The notes: generated by a model from the sequence alone, not told the origin. Counted from the first letter of the stretch, positions 33,127-42,099 are shown. The stretch: 64,000 nucleotides of DNA from Hydrogenimonas sp. (GCA_003945285.1 AP019005.1:1-64000); one strand, 5' to 3'. A program made the numbers and translations.

Positions 33127-34227
33127 ATGTCTAAACGACAATTAGCAATGGTAATGGATTTGAACAAATGTATCGGATGCCAGACATGTACGGTCGCATG
33201 TAAAACCCAGTGGACCAACCGGAACGGCCGCGAGTATATGTACTGGAACAATGTGGAGACATATCCGGGCACAGGGTATCCGAAGAACTGGATGGAGATG
33301 GGCGGAGGCTTCGACGAAGCCGGAGATCTGCAGGCGGGAGTGGTCCCGAACATAGAGGCCGATTACGGTGTGCCGTGGGACTACAACCACGATCAGCTGC
33401 AGTTCGGTGCGCAGCTGAAACCGAACGTGGAGCCTACATGGGGGCCCAACTGGGATGAAGATGAGGGTGCCGGCGACTTCCCGAACGACAACTACTTCTT
33501 CTATATTCCCAGAATATGCAACCACTGCTCCAACCCGGGCTGTCTGAGCGCCTGCCCCCGTGACGCGATCTTCAAGCGCGACCAGGACGGAGTGGTGCTC
33601 GTCGATCTGGACAGGTGCCAGGGGTATCGCTACTGTATAGCGGGATGCCCCTACAAGAAGATCTACTTCAACCCCAAAATAAGCAAGAGCGAGAAGTGTA
33701 TTCTCTGCTTCCCGAGGGTAGAGAAGGGTCTTCCGCCGGCTTTTGCGCAGCAGTGCGTCGGACGTATACGCTTCGTCGGCTTCCTCGATGACGAGGAGGG
33801 ACAGGTTCACAAGCTCGTACACAAATACAAAGTGGCTCTGCCGCTCAGAAGCGACTACGGTACCCAGCCCAACGTCTACTATGTGCCGCCTACCGAAGCG
33901 CCGCCGAAGTTCGATGCGGAAGGGCGGATCATAGAGGGAAGCAACCGTGTGCCGATGGAGGAGCTGGAGCAGCTCTTCGGTCCCGAAGTGCACCAGGCCA
34001 TGAAGACTCTCAGGGCGGAGATGAAGAAGAGAAAAGAGACCGGCAAGAGTGAGCTCATGGATATTCTTATCGCATACAAGCACTCGGATATGTTCCGTCT
34101 CGACCAGGAGTACTACCAGAGTATCGCCAAAAAGTCGGGAATATCCCTTGCGCCGATCGACAACAGGTATATACAGGGTAAGAACACTCCCAACAAATTC
34201 AAGTTCAAGGTGGTGGAATATGACTAA
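33127..34227 (+). CDS. Type II DMSO-reductase-family Fe-S (beta) subunit
   Basis: Electron-transfer subunit passing electrons between the Mo subunit and the haem subunit. The 366-residue product has four cluster motifs: CIGCQTCTVAC (about 15), CNHCSNPGCLSACP (about 131), CQGYRYCIAGCP (about 164, with Tyr where NarH-type proteins have Trp, the hallmark of a [3Fe-4S] site) and CILCFPRVEKG ... QQCVGRIRF (about 190-217). It has no signal peptide, so it is expected to be exported with the Tat-tagged catalytic subunit. It overlaps the next gene by 8 bases. Confidence 0.92.
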   Translation: MSKRQLAMVMDLNKCIGCQTCTVACKTQWTNRNGREYMYWNNVETYPGTGYPKNWMEMGGGFDEAGDLQAGVVPNIEADYGVPWDYNHDQLQFGAQLKPNVEPTWGPNWDEDEGAGDFPNDNYFFYIPRICNHCSNPGCLSACPRDAIFKRDQDGVVLVDLDRCQGYRYCIAGCPYKKIYFNPKISKSEKCILCFPRVEKGLPPAFAQQCVGRIRFVGFLDDEEGQVHKLVHKYKVALPLRSDYGTQPNVYYVPPTEAPPKFDAEGRIIEGSNRVPMEELEQLFGPEVHQAMKTLRAEMKKRKETGKSELMDILIAYKHSDMFRLDQEYYQSIAKKSGISLAPIDNRYIQGKNTPNKFKFKVVEYD

Positions 34228-35416
34228 GATAACTACTGCACTTCTGGCAACTTCGCTTGCCGCATCGGCGCTGTTGGCCGACGGCCCCATTCTGGCGCAG
34301 AAGACCCAGAGAGATGTCACCAAGCTGACTCCTACCTCGAAGGCGTGGGAGTATGTCAAGGCTACGACTATCCACCTCTATCCGCAGACGGCGTTGACGA
34401 TGAACGACAGGAAGGCGAATGAGCTGAATGCGAAAGCGAAAGCGAAGGAGGCGCGGGTCAAGGCGATCCACGACGGCAAGAATATAGCTTTTCTGCTTGA
34501 GTGGCTCGACGGGACGCGCTCCATTCAGAGGGGGTACAGGTCCGACGTCTATGCGGACGGCTTTGCCGTACAGTTTCCCGTTGACTACCGGGATCCGACC
34601 AAGCTTCCCTATATCGGGATGGGCAGCGACGGCAGACCCGTCGTGATACATCTTCAAAAGGCCGTGGAGAAGGTTTATGAACCGAATGGAAACGGTGATG
34701 TATCGATGCGGCAGAATATCTTGAGCAAAAACGCATTCGGCGACGATACCGTCGAGTTTGCCCAAAAGGTGGGAGCGCTGGCCGTCAAGGACTATCAGCG
34801 CTCCTTCATCTCGGAGGGCTTCCGCTCGATGACCGAGATAAAAGATGGAAGTGAAAAGTTCAGTGCGGATATGAAGTACGGCGACAATGTCTGGAAAGGG
34901 ACTCTCGTGAGGCCCCTGAAAGACAGCTATCTCAACCTCAAAGGCGCCTTTCCGGTAGCGTTTGCGGCATGGGACGGTGCGAAGCTCAACCGTGACGGGC
35001 AGAAGCTCCTTTCAGGGTGGCTGGCTGTCAAAATGGTGGACGAAAACGGAGGCGAAAAGCTTGTCGCCGAACTTACCGCTGCTGCAAAGGGGGATGCGGA
35101 GCACGGAAAAGAGCTTATTGAGCAGAACGGCTGTACGGGATGCCACCAAATAAGCGGCCTCAGCCCTGCAAGCTACATGGCACCGGGGCTGGACAATGTA
35201 GGGGGATACTCAACCGCGGCATATCTGAGGGAGTCGCTGGTTGACCCCAGTGCGGTAGTGGTTCCCGGTTACAACAGAAACGCCCACCCGAGCGCCGTCT
35301 GGTATAACCTGGATCACGGCAAGCGCGTATCGACCATGCCCCCATATCCGCTTGACGATAAGAGCCTGGACGATATGGTGGCCTATCTGAAAACCCTCAA
35401 ATCGGAGGTGAAGTGA
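34220..35416 (+). CDS. Gamma subunit: EbdC-like haem-b domain fused to a cytochrome c domain
   Basis: 398 residues with a signal peptide (about 1-20, ALLADG). The body (about 25-290) resembles the ethylbenzene-dehydrogenase-type haem-b subunit. The C-terminal 100 residues are a monohaem cytochrome c with NGCTGCHQISG (CxxCH) and a later Met in VSTMPPYPL as the probable axial ligand. In the described dehydrogenases the gamma subunit is a separate haem-b protein, so this fusion would give a built-in route to a soluble cytochrome or to the membrane. ATG 34220 overlaps the beta gene. Confidence 0.82.
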   Translation: MTKITTALLATSLAASALLADGPILAQKTQRDVTKLTPTSKAWEYVKATTIHLYPQTALTMNDRKANELNAKAKAKEARVKAIHDGKNIAFLLEWLDGTRSIQRGYRSDVYADGFAVQFPVDYRDPTKLPYIGMGSDGRPVVIHLQKAVEKVYEPNGNGDVSMRQNILSKNAFGDDTVEFAQKVGALAVKDYQRSFISEGFRSMTEIKDGSEKFSADMKYGDNVWKGTLVRPLKDSYLNLKGAFPVAFAAWDGAKLNRDGQKLLSGWLAVKMVDENGGEKLVAELTAAAKGDAEHGKELIEQNGCTGCHQISGLSPASYMAPGLDNVGGYSTAAYLRESLVDPSAVVVPGYNRNAHPSAVWYNLDHGKRVSTMPPYPLDDKSLDDMVAYLKTLKSEVK

Positions 35417-35823
35417 TGAAAAAGATTTTGATGTTTGCCCTCTCCGCCGCCTTTGCGGCTACGCTCTTCGGCGGAAGCGAAGGGATCGAGAAAAAAGGGT
35501 TCCTGACAACCAAATGGTGTGCCGAGAACGATATGTTCAAGGATTGCAGGCTTGAAACCGCCGTTTGCGGATATGCAGGATGCTTCAAGAACTGGGAGTT
35601 CGGGGACCCGATAAAAGAGGAGTTGGTCCTTTATGTTCATGACGACGGGAAGTATTACAGGGTTACACTGGACAAAATCGGGCGCAGCGAACTGGACGAG
35701 GCTATCAACAGGAATGAGGTTACGATCATAGGCTCCTACGATGAGAAGAGAAATACGATTCATGCGACCGAATTCAAAGCTCCGCCGCCGCCCAAGAAGT
35801 CCTTTTTCAAAGGCTGCCTCTGA
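35416..35823 (+). CDS. Uncharacterised small periplasmic protein with five Cys
   Basis: 135 residues with a signal peptide (about 1-19). The mature part has Cys in KWCAEND, KDCRLE, AVCGYAGCF and at the end KGCL, and a Pro-rich APPPPKK stretch near the C-terminus. No domain recognised and no CxxCH motif. The ATG at 35416 overlaps the gamma-subunit stop and has GGAGGTG just upstream (a GTG at 35413 is less likely). It ends the first gene block of the operon; a strong hairpin follows. Confidence 0.7.
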   Translation: MKKILMFALSAAFAATLFGGSEGIEKKGFLTTKWCAENDMFKDCRLETAVCGYAGCFKNWEFGDPIKEELVLYVHDDGKYYRVTLDKIGRSELDEAINRNEVTIIGSYDEKRNTIHATEFKAPPPPKKSFFKGCL

Positions 35824-35824
35824 T

Positions 35825-35852
35825 ACGCATCCGCCGATTCGGCGGGGGCGTC
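35825..35852 (+). terminator. GC-rich hairpin after the molybdoenzyme structural genes
   Basis: ACGC-at-CCGCCGATTCGGCGG-gg-GCGT forms a nested stem. No T-run follows, so it may be a transcript-end stabiliser or a partial terminator between the structural genes and the chaperone gene. Confidence 0.35.
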
Positions 35853-35985
35853 TTACGAAGGTAATTAACTGACCTAACGCAAAATCCGCACGCCGAGCGG
35901 TATTTACCCTGCGGTACGCTGTAAAATATCTATATGGCCTTTAGAGGTGCCCATAACCCTTCTGATACCACCAAGGATTCTCATA

Positions 35986-36565
35986 ATGGATGACAGAACA
36001 AGACTCTATATCTACGCATTTTTATCACGTATATTTACCGAAGAGCTTGACGAAAAGGCTCTGAGAGATCTAGCCGGCAACGAAGAACTGCTTAAAACAA
36101 TAGGGGAAGATACCGCTGAGTGGTTTCAGCGAAGCGATCTTGAGAAGATAGGCGAAGAGCTGAATATAGACTACAACTCTCTTTTCGTCATTCACAACCA
36201 CCCGATCGAGTCATCCGTTACCGATAGCAAGAACGAGATACTCGTAGGTCTGCAAAATCCGGTTATGCAGTTCTACTTCAGCCGCGGATACGACCTGAAT
36301 ATGGAGAGGCTCCAAGCTGTATGTGCCGGACCATGCCGGTATAGAGTTCGGATTTATGCAGAGTATGATAAGCCAGAATGACAAAACGGCGCAGGAGGAG
36401 TTTTTGCGCAGCCATCTTGTCAGGTGGATAGTCCCTTTTCTCATCGGCGTGAAACCTATGGCTGCGACCCCTTTCTACCGCGATATTTGCGACTTCACTA
36501 TCGAGTTTCTTCTCTCGGACTACTCCCTCTTGAGGGCGGAGAGCGGAGGAACGGATGAGAGGTGA
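35986..36565 (+). CDS. TorD/DmsD-type molybdoenzyme chaperone (one frameshift)
   Basis: Cytoplasmic all-helical chaperone that protects the Tat signal and helps insert the Mo cofactor. The first part (MDDRTRLYIYAFLSRIF ... QNPVMQFYFSRGYDL) and the second part (VPDHAGIEFGFMQSM ... TPFYRDICDFTIEFL) match one TorD-family protein of about 190 residues; PDHAGIEFGFM is the family's conserved PDH motif. The frame changes near 36325, where the first frame reads on into 36381 without sense. One extra base explains it. Its position beside a Tat-exported molybdoenzyme supports the call. Confidence 0.8.
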
Positions 36566-37635
36566 ATCTTTAGGCGGAACGGATCTGTTCAAGTTCGACT
36601 CTTTCAGCTGTCTAAGAAGCGACTATGCAAAAAATGAGTGCTCCATATGTATAGATCTCTGCCCGGAAGAGGCGATGGTTTTCGACCGGAACAGGCTGAC
36701 CCTGGACAGAGAGAGATGCACGGGATGCGCGGCATGTGTCGGTAGCTGCCCTACCGAAGCCCTGATCAGCGAAGTTTTCGACCCGAATATATTCGCCGTT
36801 GAATTTCCGAAGCGCAGCGGCGGCGGTCTGATCTCCTGTAAAGAGAGCCTGCCGTGCCTCGGGGCTCTCTCCGTAGAGCATCTGATAACCATAGCTTTAA
36901 GAAGTGAATCGGAGCCGGTCTGTGATCTTGCCCACTGCAAAGAGTGCACAGTAAACTCGAACGGTAATGTGCTGAAGAGCATAGAGAGGAGTGTTGAAGA
37001 GGCCCGAAGTTTCCTGAAAAGCGTAGGGATCGGAAAGGGGATTTCTGTTAGATACGATCTCTCCGGAGATGCGGATGCGGGGCGCAGGGGGCTGTTAAAG
37101 AAGCTTACAGGAATCGCCGCCGAATTTTCACAGGACGTTCACCGAAGCGAGCAGGCCGCATCCTCTGAGGAGAGGGTTCCTTTGAAGAGGGTGATTCTCA
37201 AGAACTCTTTGAAGGCGGTTGCCGAAGATTTTGGGGACTCATCCGCCGTAGAGTCACTTTTTTCGTTTGCCGCAAATAAGAAGATAGATGCCGACAGCTG
37301 CACAAACTGCCAGGAGTGCGCAATGTTCTGCCCCGACCGGAGCACTCTCGATACTCCGGGATAACAGCGGAATAGTGTTTCAATCCGGAAAATGTATAGC
37401 CTGCGGGATATGTGACGACATATGCCGCCCCGGATCCATCACCGATTCGGAGAGGCTGGACCTTGTGGATTTTGCATTCGACAGGATGCAACTGCTCGTG
37501 AAGCACAGGCTCGAGATATGCGAAGAGTGCAAAGTGGCATTTCCGTATAGAGGCGGCGATATGATCTGCGACCGCTGCCGCGACTTCAAGGAGAACTTCT
37601 CGGACCTCTTTACCCTGGCAAAAGATATAGAGTGA
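36555..37635 (+). CDS. Multi-cluster ferredoxin of the molybdoenzyme operon (one frameshift)
   Basis: About 360 residues with four cysteine clusters: CSICIDLCP and CTGCAACVGSCP (about residues 29 and 55), then CTNCQECAMFCP and CIACGICDDICRP near the C-terminus, plus extra Cys in CKECTV and a final CEECK ... CDRCRD zinc-ribbon-like pair. The N-terminal and C-terminal parts are in different frames; the break is in the CCCC run at 37331-37335, and removing one C restores CPTGALSIL. It overlaps the chaperone gene by 11 bases. It probably supplies electrons or helps assemble the enzyme in the cytoplasm; there is no signal peptide. Confidence 0.82.
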
Positions 37636-37657
37636 AAGATGGGCTGGGCTCTCCGCC

Positions 37658-38755
37658 CTACCTTTTGCCTTTGTAGGCTTCTGCCATATCGAGAGCCTTT
37701 TTCCACGCTTTCTGCCCAAGTTTTCTGGCTTCACTTGTAAGCTGCTCTTTCAGCTCCGTGCCTTTTATGACCGCCTCTTTCGCAAGTATGGAGAGCCTCT
37801 TCTTGGCTATCTCTATCGTCTCGGTGCTGATTCGTTTGAGTTCCGCGAACTGATCGCCGATTACATCTGCACATCCCAGCAGAATGTCTTTTACGAAAGG
37901 TGAGTTTTTGGAGGCGACATCGTTGATGATCTCTTTGTAGAGTTCATCGCTTCTTGATAGCATACGAATCATTTCGTTCCAGTTTACATATCCCGCCTCC
38001 TGCTCTTCCGGAGCGAAATGGAGTCGGTTTTTCAGCTGCTTTACGGCTGAGATAAGTGCATCGTTTATACCGTAAACCGTTCCGTGGATGATCTCTTTTG
38101 CATGGTTTGGTGTCGCCTCGGCCAGTTCGGAGGATTTCATCAGTATAGTCGTGAGTATAGCGCGAATCCTTGCCGCACCCAGAATTCCCTCGCCGAGAGC
38201 CTTGTGCGTCACCTGCCTTACGACTTCCCTGATTGCACTCTCTATGTCGTCCGCCTCTTCGAGAGCGGCTACAAGTGCCGCCTCTATCGTCTCTGTAAGT
38301 ATTCCCAGCCCTTCGACATGGCTTAGCTCTGTATTTTCAAGAGCCTCTTTCCAGAGCTCTTTGAGCCCGGCGGGAACCGCTTCGGCCGCTCTCTCTATCC
38401 CTATGAAAAGCTCACGCAGGTTTCTTTGCAACTCCTCCTCTTCCGTATTGAGGTGTCGCTGCAGGCGGTCTATCTCTATAATAAGCCGCTCTATCTCCTT
38501 CTCTTTGGGTTTTTGAACCGTTTCGATGAGTCTTTCAAATGCATACTGTAGAACCTCTTCGTCTCTCTTGTCCAGCTCTTCCAACTCCTTCGCCAAAGAG
38601 CGGCAGAGTGTTTCGCTCAGATTTCCGGCGGATGAGTCCCCGTATAGGTGCACTGCCGCTTCAATGCTCTTTTTGAGCGCATCTTTGAGCGCATCACTTT
38701 CATCCAGCCCTTTTTCAAGTGCTTTTTCGTAGTAGCTTTTCAGTTCCAGGTCCAT
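37658..38755 (-). CDS. Uncharacterised long alpha-helical protein (DUF6781-like)
   Basis: 365 residues, almost all amphipathic helix rich in Glu, Lys, Ala and Leu, with no membrane segment and no catalytic motif. Heptad-like patterns (RLQRHLNTEEEELQRNLRELF) suggest coiled coils or a bundle. I think it belongs to the DUF6781 group of Campylobacterota, from memory only. It ends convergently with the ferredoxin and precedes no obvious partner; DUF493 and moaC lie upstream on the same strand. Confidence 0.6.
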   Translation of the reverse strand: MDLELKSYYEKALEKGLDESDALKDALKKSIEAAVHLYGDSSAGNLSETLCRSLAKELEELDKRDEEVLQYAFERLIETVQKPKEKEIERLIIEIDRLQRHLNTEEEELQRNLRELFIGIERAAEAVPAGLKELWKEALENTELSHVEGLGILTETIEAALVAALEEADDIESAIREVVRQVTHKALGEGILGAARIRAILTTILMKSSELAEATPNHAKEIIHGTVYGINDALISAVKQLKNRLHFAPEEQEAGYVNWNEMIRMLSRSDELYKEIINDVASKNSPFVKDILLGCADVIGDQFAELKRISTETIEIAKKRLSILAKEAVIKGTELKEQLTSEARKLGQKAWKKALDMAEAYKGKR

Positions 38756-38763
38756 ATTAATCC

Positions 38764-39033
38764 TTAAAGCACCATCTTGAGACGGTCATGTTGTTTCAGC
38801 TGACGGAAAATCTCGGTTCTGTCATCTTCGTTGTGAACCAGAGTGCAGAGCTCATAGCTGTGGTAGTTCCCTTTTCCGGAGGTTTTCGAAAACTCCAGAG
38901 TATACGGCCGCTCTCCCATTACGGACTTTACGGCATCCTCTATATCCTCTTTTTTCTCTCCTATGACCTTGTACCTCCATTCACACGGATATGCGATTTC
39001 AACTTTTTTATCACTGTCGTTTATAATTACCAC
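38764..39033 (-). CDS. DUF493 (YbeD-like) family protein
   Basis: 89 residues with the ferredoxin-like ACT-type fold of the YbeD family: [23 protein letters not shown] at the N-terminus (CxWxYKVIG) and KGNYHSYEL in the middle. YbeD-like proteins are small regulators with an ACT-like fold; the target here is unknown. The start is GTG at 39033, inside the 3' end of moaC, so the two are coupled. Confidence 0.8.
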   Translation of the reverse strand: MVIINDSDKKVEIAYPCEWRYKVIGEKKEDIEDAVKSVMGERPYTLEFSKTSGKGNYHSYELCTLVHNEDDRTEIFRQLKQHDRLKMVL

Positions 39034-39484
39034 TCTTTCCTCCCTCTTTCGATTCGAGCCTTATGTCGCGAATCTCCATACCTTTGTCTATGGCTTTGAG
39101 CATATCGTAGATTGTAAGCAGGCCGATGCTCACTCCGGTTAGCGCCTCCATCTCCACGCCCGTTTTGCCGCTCAGCTTCGCCGTTACCGTAAGCTTGAAG
39201 CCCGGAAGCTTCGGAAGCTCCTCGATGTCACAGTCGATTCCGCTCAGTAGAAGCGGATGGCACATCGGAATCAGCTCGGGTGTCTTTTTCGTCCCCATTA
39301 TAGCGGCGATTACGGCGGTTTGGAGTACAGGCCCCTTTTTTGCCCTGTTCTCCAAGACGGCATCGAACGCCTCTTGGCTCATCTTTATGGTTCCGCTGGC
39401 GACAGCCACCCTTTTTGTCGGGGCTTTGTCGCCGACATCGACCATTTTTGGACGATCGTTCTCGTCAAGGTGTGTAAGATTCAC
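39011..39484 (-). CDS. moaC: Cyclic pyranopterin monophosphate synthase MoaC
   Basis: Second step of molybdenum cofactor synthesis. The 157-residue product has [18 protein letters not shown] at the N-terminus, [17 protein letters not shown] (about residue 65, with the active-site His) and [22 protein letters not shown] (about 107), all MoaC signatures. The GTG start at 39484 has GGAG upstream. Its product is needed by the molybdoenzyme a few kilobases away, which is encoded on the other strand. Confidence 0.97.
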   Translation of the reverse strand: MNLTHLDENDRPKMVDVGDKAPTKRVAVASGTIKMSQEAFDAVLENRAKKGPVLQTAVIAAIMGTKKTPELIPMCHPLLLSGIDCDIEELPKLPGFKLTVTAKLSGKTGVEMEALTGVSIGLLTIYDMLKAIDKGMEIRDIRLESKEGGKSGNYKRQ

Positions 39485-39545
39485 TCCGGCTCCTCTCTTT
39501 TTGTTCTGTATCTATTTTAGCATAAACCCCGGTATTTGATAATGT

Positions 39546-39710
39546 TCCCAAATCTCGAAATAGAGATATAAGAACCCGTCACGACCGTTACAGCCGTGCA
39601 CTTTTGGAAAAACCGTCGACGCACCTGGCGGGTGCGCCTCAAATTTTCCCGAAACCGCCTGACCGCAGGCATCGCAACGATTTCAAGCTACACTATTTCG
39701 AGATTTGGGA
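39546..39710. repeat. 165-bp MITE-like element with perfect 18-bp terminal inverted repeats
   Basis: TCCCAAATCTCGAAATAG at 39546-39563 and its exact inverse CTATTTCGAGATTTGGGA at 39693-39710 bound a non-coding core. The core contains the small hairpin GCACCTGGCGGGTGC. Parts of the core recur at 52433-52540, and the right half with its terminal repeat recurs at 61552-61617 with one change in 18. No target duplication is clear. Confidence 0.75.
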
Positions 39711-39810
39711 TATTGACGAAATATCAGGTTAATATGACGGTTTAATATTTATATAATTGACTTTTATCGTCACTATAGTATAGAATTATGGAAAAGTTTA
39801 AGGAGGCTTA

Positions 39811-40464
39811 TTGACCTACGCCTATTTGCGACAGGTGCCCGGAAGCAAGAGTCTGGTTTCACAGCAGCAGTCTGTTATCGGATATGCCCTTGGGCGCGGT
39901 CTGGAGATAGACAAAGAGGTGGTCGAGCACTCCGGCAGAAATCGCCCGATAGAGGAGCGTAAGCAGTTTGAGGAGTTCATCCACTCTCTCGGCGAGGGTG
40001 ACAATCTTATCGTCGATGAGGTCTGGACACTCAGCAGCAGAGTCGATGAACTGGTGAAGATAATCGGCTGTACTATCAGCAGGAGTATCAACCTTTACAT
40101 TGCGGACAGGGGTATTCTGGTGACGAAAAATACACCGGTCGGGCAGATCATCCCGCCCATAAACGAGGTGCGTGAGAGCGGGGAGAAGAAAGCCGGAGGG
40201 GTGGGAAGACCGAAGGGGAGCAAATCGCACTCCAAGTTCGATCCGATGCAGCCGGAGATACTGAAGGGGCTTAGGGAGGGCAGGAGTGTCAGCTCCATAG
40301 CCAGAGAACTCGGTGTCAGCAGAAGTTCCCTGAAAGACTATATCGAGTCTCGCGATCTCAAAGAGCTTGCGCAGAACAGGTTTTTGAAGATCGGAAAACC
40401 GATCGGCGCAAGCGGCGACGAAGATAGTGTGCTGCTTATATGCCCGTTCGAAAAAGATAACTGA
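39811..40464 (+). CDS. Serine-recombinase-like protein without the catalytic serine, with C-terminal helix-turn-helix
   Basis: 217 residues. The N-terminal resolvase fold opens YAYLRQVPGSKSLVSQQQSV; aligned without gaps to the usual YxRVSTxxQSLxxQ, the catalytic Ser position is Val (residue 8). The later DRLxR motif reads VWTLSSR, losing the first Arg. The C-terminus has GRPKGSKSHSKF and a helix-turn-helix, REGRSVSSIARELGVSRSSL, like Hin-type invertases. It may bind DNA without recombining it. The start is TTG at 39811 with AAGGAGG 5 bases upstream. The gene lies between two different repeat elements. Confidence 0.78.
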   Translation: MTYAYLRQVPGSKSLVSQQQSVIGYALGRGLEIDKEVVEHSGRNRPIEERKQFEEFIHSLGEGDNLIVDEVWTLSSRVDELVKIIGCTISRSINLYIADRGILVTKNTPVGQIIPPINEVRESGEKKAGGVGRPKGSKSHSKFDPMQPEILKGLREGRSVSSIARELGVSRSSLKDYIESRDLKELAQNRFLKIGKPIGASGDEDSVLLICPFEKDN

Positions 40465-40526
40465 CGCTACGTAAAAAGTGTAACTTCACCCTGAAGTCCA
40501 CGATTTCACAGCCTTGCGTAACATCA
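40462..40526. repeat. 65-bp inverted-repeat element, family 2 (copy 1)
   Basis: Begins TGACGCTACGTAA and ends TTGCGTAACATCA, whose inverse is TGATGTTACGCAA: 13-bp ends with three C/T differences. The inner sequence AAAAAGTGTAAC is shared with the copy between nifS and nifU. Its first three bases are the stop codon of the recombinase-like gene. Confidence 0.65.
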
Positions 40527-40558
40527 GTGAGTAAAACAGAGAAAAAAGGAGTCAATCG

Positions 40559-41997
40559 ATGCAAGCTACAGCCGGCGCAGAGACGCCAAAAAGAAAAAAT
40601 AGAGCCAAGGAGTACCTCAAAGGGTGGGTACCCTACCGGTACAAACGCTACTGGCTGTTTGCCATAGTGACGGTAGTGGCCCTGGTGCTGCCGTTCATAA
40701 AGATAAACGGCAACCACTTCTTCCTTCTCAACTTCGACCATAGGAGGTACTTTCTCTTCGTGCGGTTCGATATGCAGGAGTTGTACCTGATGCCCTTTTG
40801 CTGATGCTTCTGTTTCTTGGGATCTTCTTCATGACGACCCTGGGCGGAAGGGTCTGGTGCGGCTGGGCATGTCCCCAGACGATATTCCGCGTTATATACA
40901 GGGATCTTTTCGAGACCAAACTGCTTGGCCTCAGAAAGCGAATAACGAACAAACAGCAAGAGCCCGACTGGAGTAAGCCGGAGAATAAGGCGAAAGAGGG
41001 TGTGGCTATAGTGCTGTGGTCCGTGCTCGCCCTTATAGCGGCAGACCGACTTCACATGGTACTTCGTTCCACCGGAGGACTTCTTCCGCTATATCCAGGA
41101 CCCGGCATCCCACCCGGTGCTTATAGGCTTTTGGCTGGGAATAGCACTCTTTCTTATAGTGGATGTGGCCCAAAGAGAACTTCTGCATCTACATCTGCCC
41201 ATACAGCAGAGTGCAGTCGGTTATGTACGATGACGATACGATAATGGCTATCTACGATGTACACAGAGGGGGCATATCTACGACCATGAGGGTCAAGACG
41301 GTAAAAGCTGGTACACAACATAAAAGAGGCACGAAAGAGAGCCTGAAGCGGAGTGTACCCGGTGAAAGGCGCGTGAAAGTGTGCCGGACCCATATAGATA
41401 TACGCCAGGGTATGCGGTTGAGGTATAAACTGCCTCGAGTGTGTGGACGCATGTACAAAGTGATGGGGCTCTCGGTAAACCGAGCCTCGTACAGTGGAGC
41501 GACCCAGAGATATAGAGAAACGTGAGGGCAGGACAAAGTATAAGACCGAGAACGGTAGCATACGCAGTCGCCCTGACGATAGTGACGGTAGCCCTTTCGT
41601 AATGGGCACCAAAAAGAGCATATCGCTTCAGCATAAACAAGACGGCCCCAGCTCTACAGATTCACCCACGACGGCAGAGTGGTAAACGACTATACCTTTC
41701 TGTTCCAGAATACGGATACGAAAGATCATACATACTACTTCGAGGTTGTGGACAACCCGAAGATAAAGATAGTCAAACCGACAAAACCGTTCAAACTTCT
41801 GGCCCGTAAAAGGCGAAGAAGATCGTACAGCTGGAAGCGGTAGAGCCGCTCGCCGAAAACAGCAGGAAAGATACACCGGTCCCGATAACCATAAGGGCCT
41901 TCGCGACGGATGACCCAGAAAGATATCGGTGACCAGGCGTACGGTGTTTGTCTATCCCAGGTGGGATATAGTGCAGAAGCATCTGCAGGAGCGGTGA
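40559..41997 (+). CDS. ccoG: Cytochrome c oxidase accessory protein CcoG (many frameshifts)
   Basis: Membrane Fe-S protein needed for cbb3 oxidase copper-site maturation. The N-terminal part reads normally (AKEYLKGWVPYRYKRYW, first transmembrane helix), then fragments in all three frames give TTLGGRVWCGWACPQTIF, NFCIYICPYSRVQSVMYDDD, KINCLECV-type Fe-S residues and the C-terminal RTVFVYPRWDIVQKHL. The first break is one T missing from the run at 40797-40799, which would restore LMPFLLMLLFLG. The ATG at 40559 has AAGGAG upstream. No cbb3 genes are in the window. Confidence 0.85.
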
Positions 41998-42099
41998 TGC
42001 GGAGAATCTTTGTCTTTCGGGGCGGTACGCGGTACATATGCTAGAATCTGCTTTCAGGAAGAGTGGTGAATTTACCGGAACTGCTATCAGGAGGTATCT

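Noticed and set aside
39811-40464. An active invertible-DNA system
   Set aside because: The recombinase lacks the catalytic Ser, and the repeats around it belong to two different families, so they do not form a matching pair of inversion sites.
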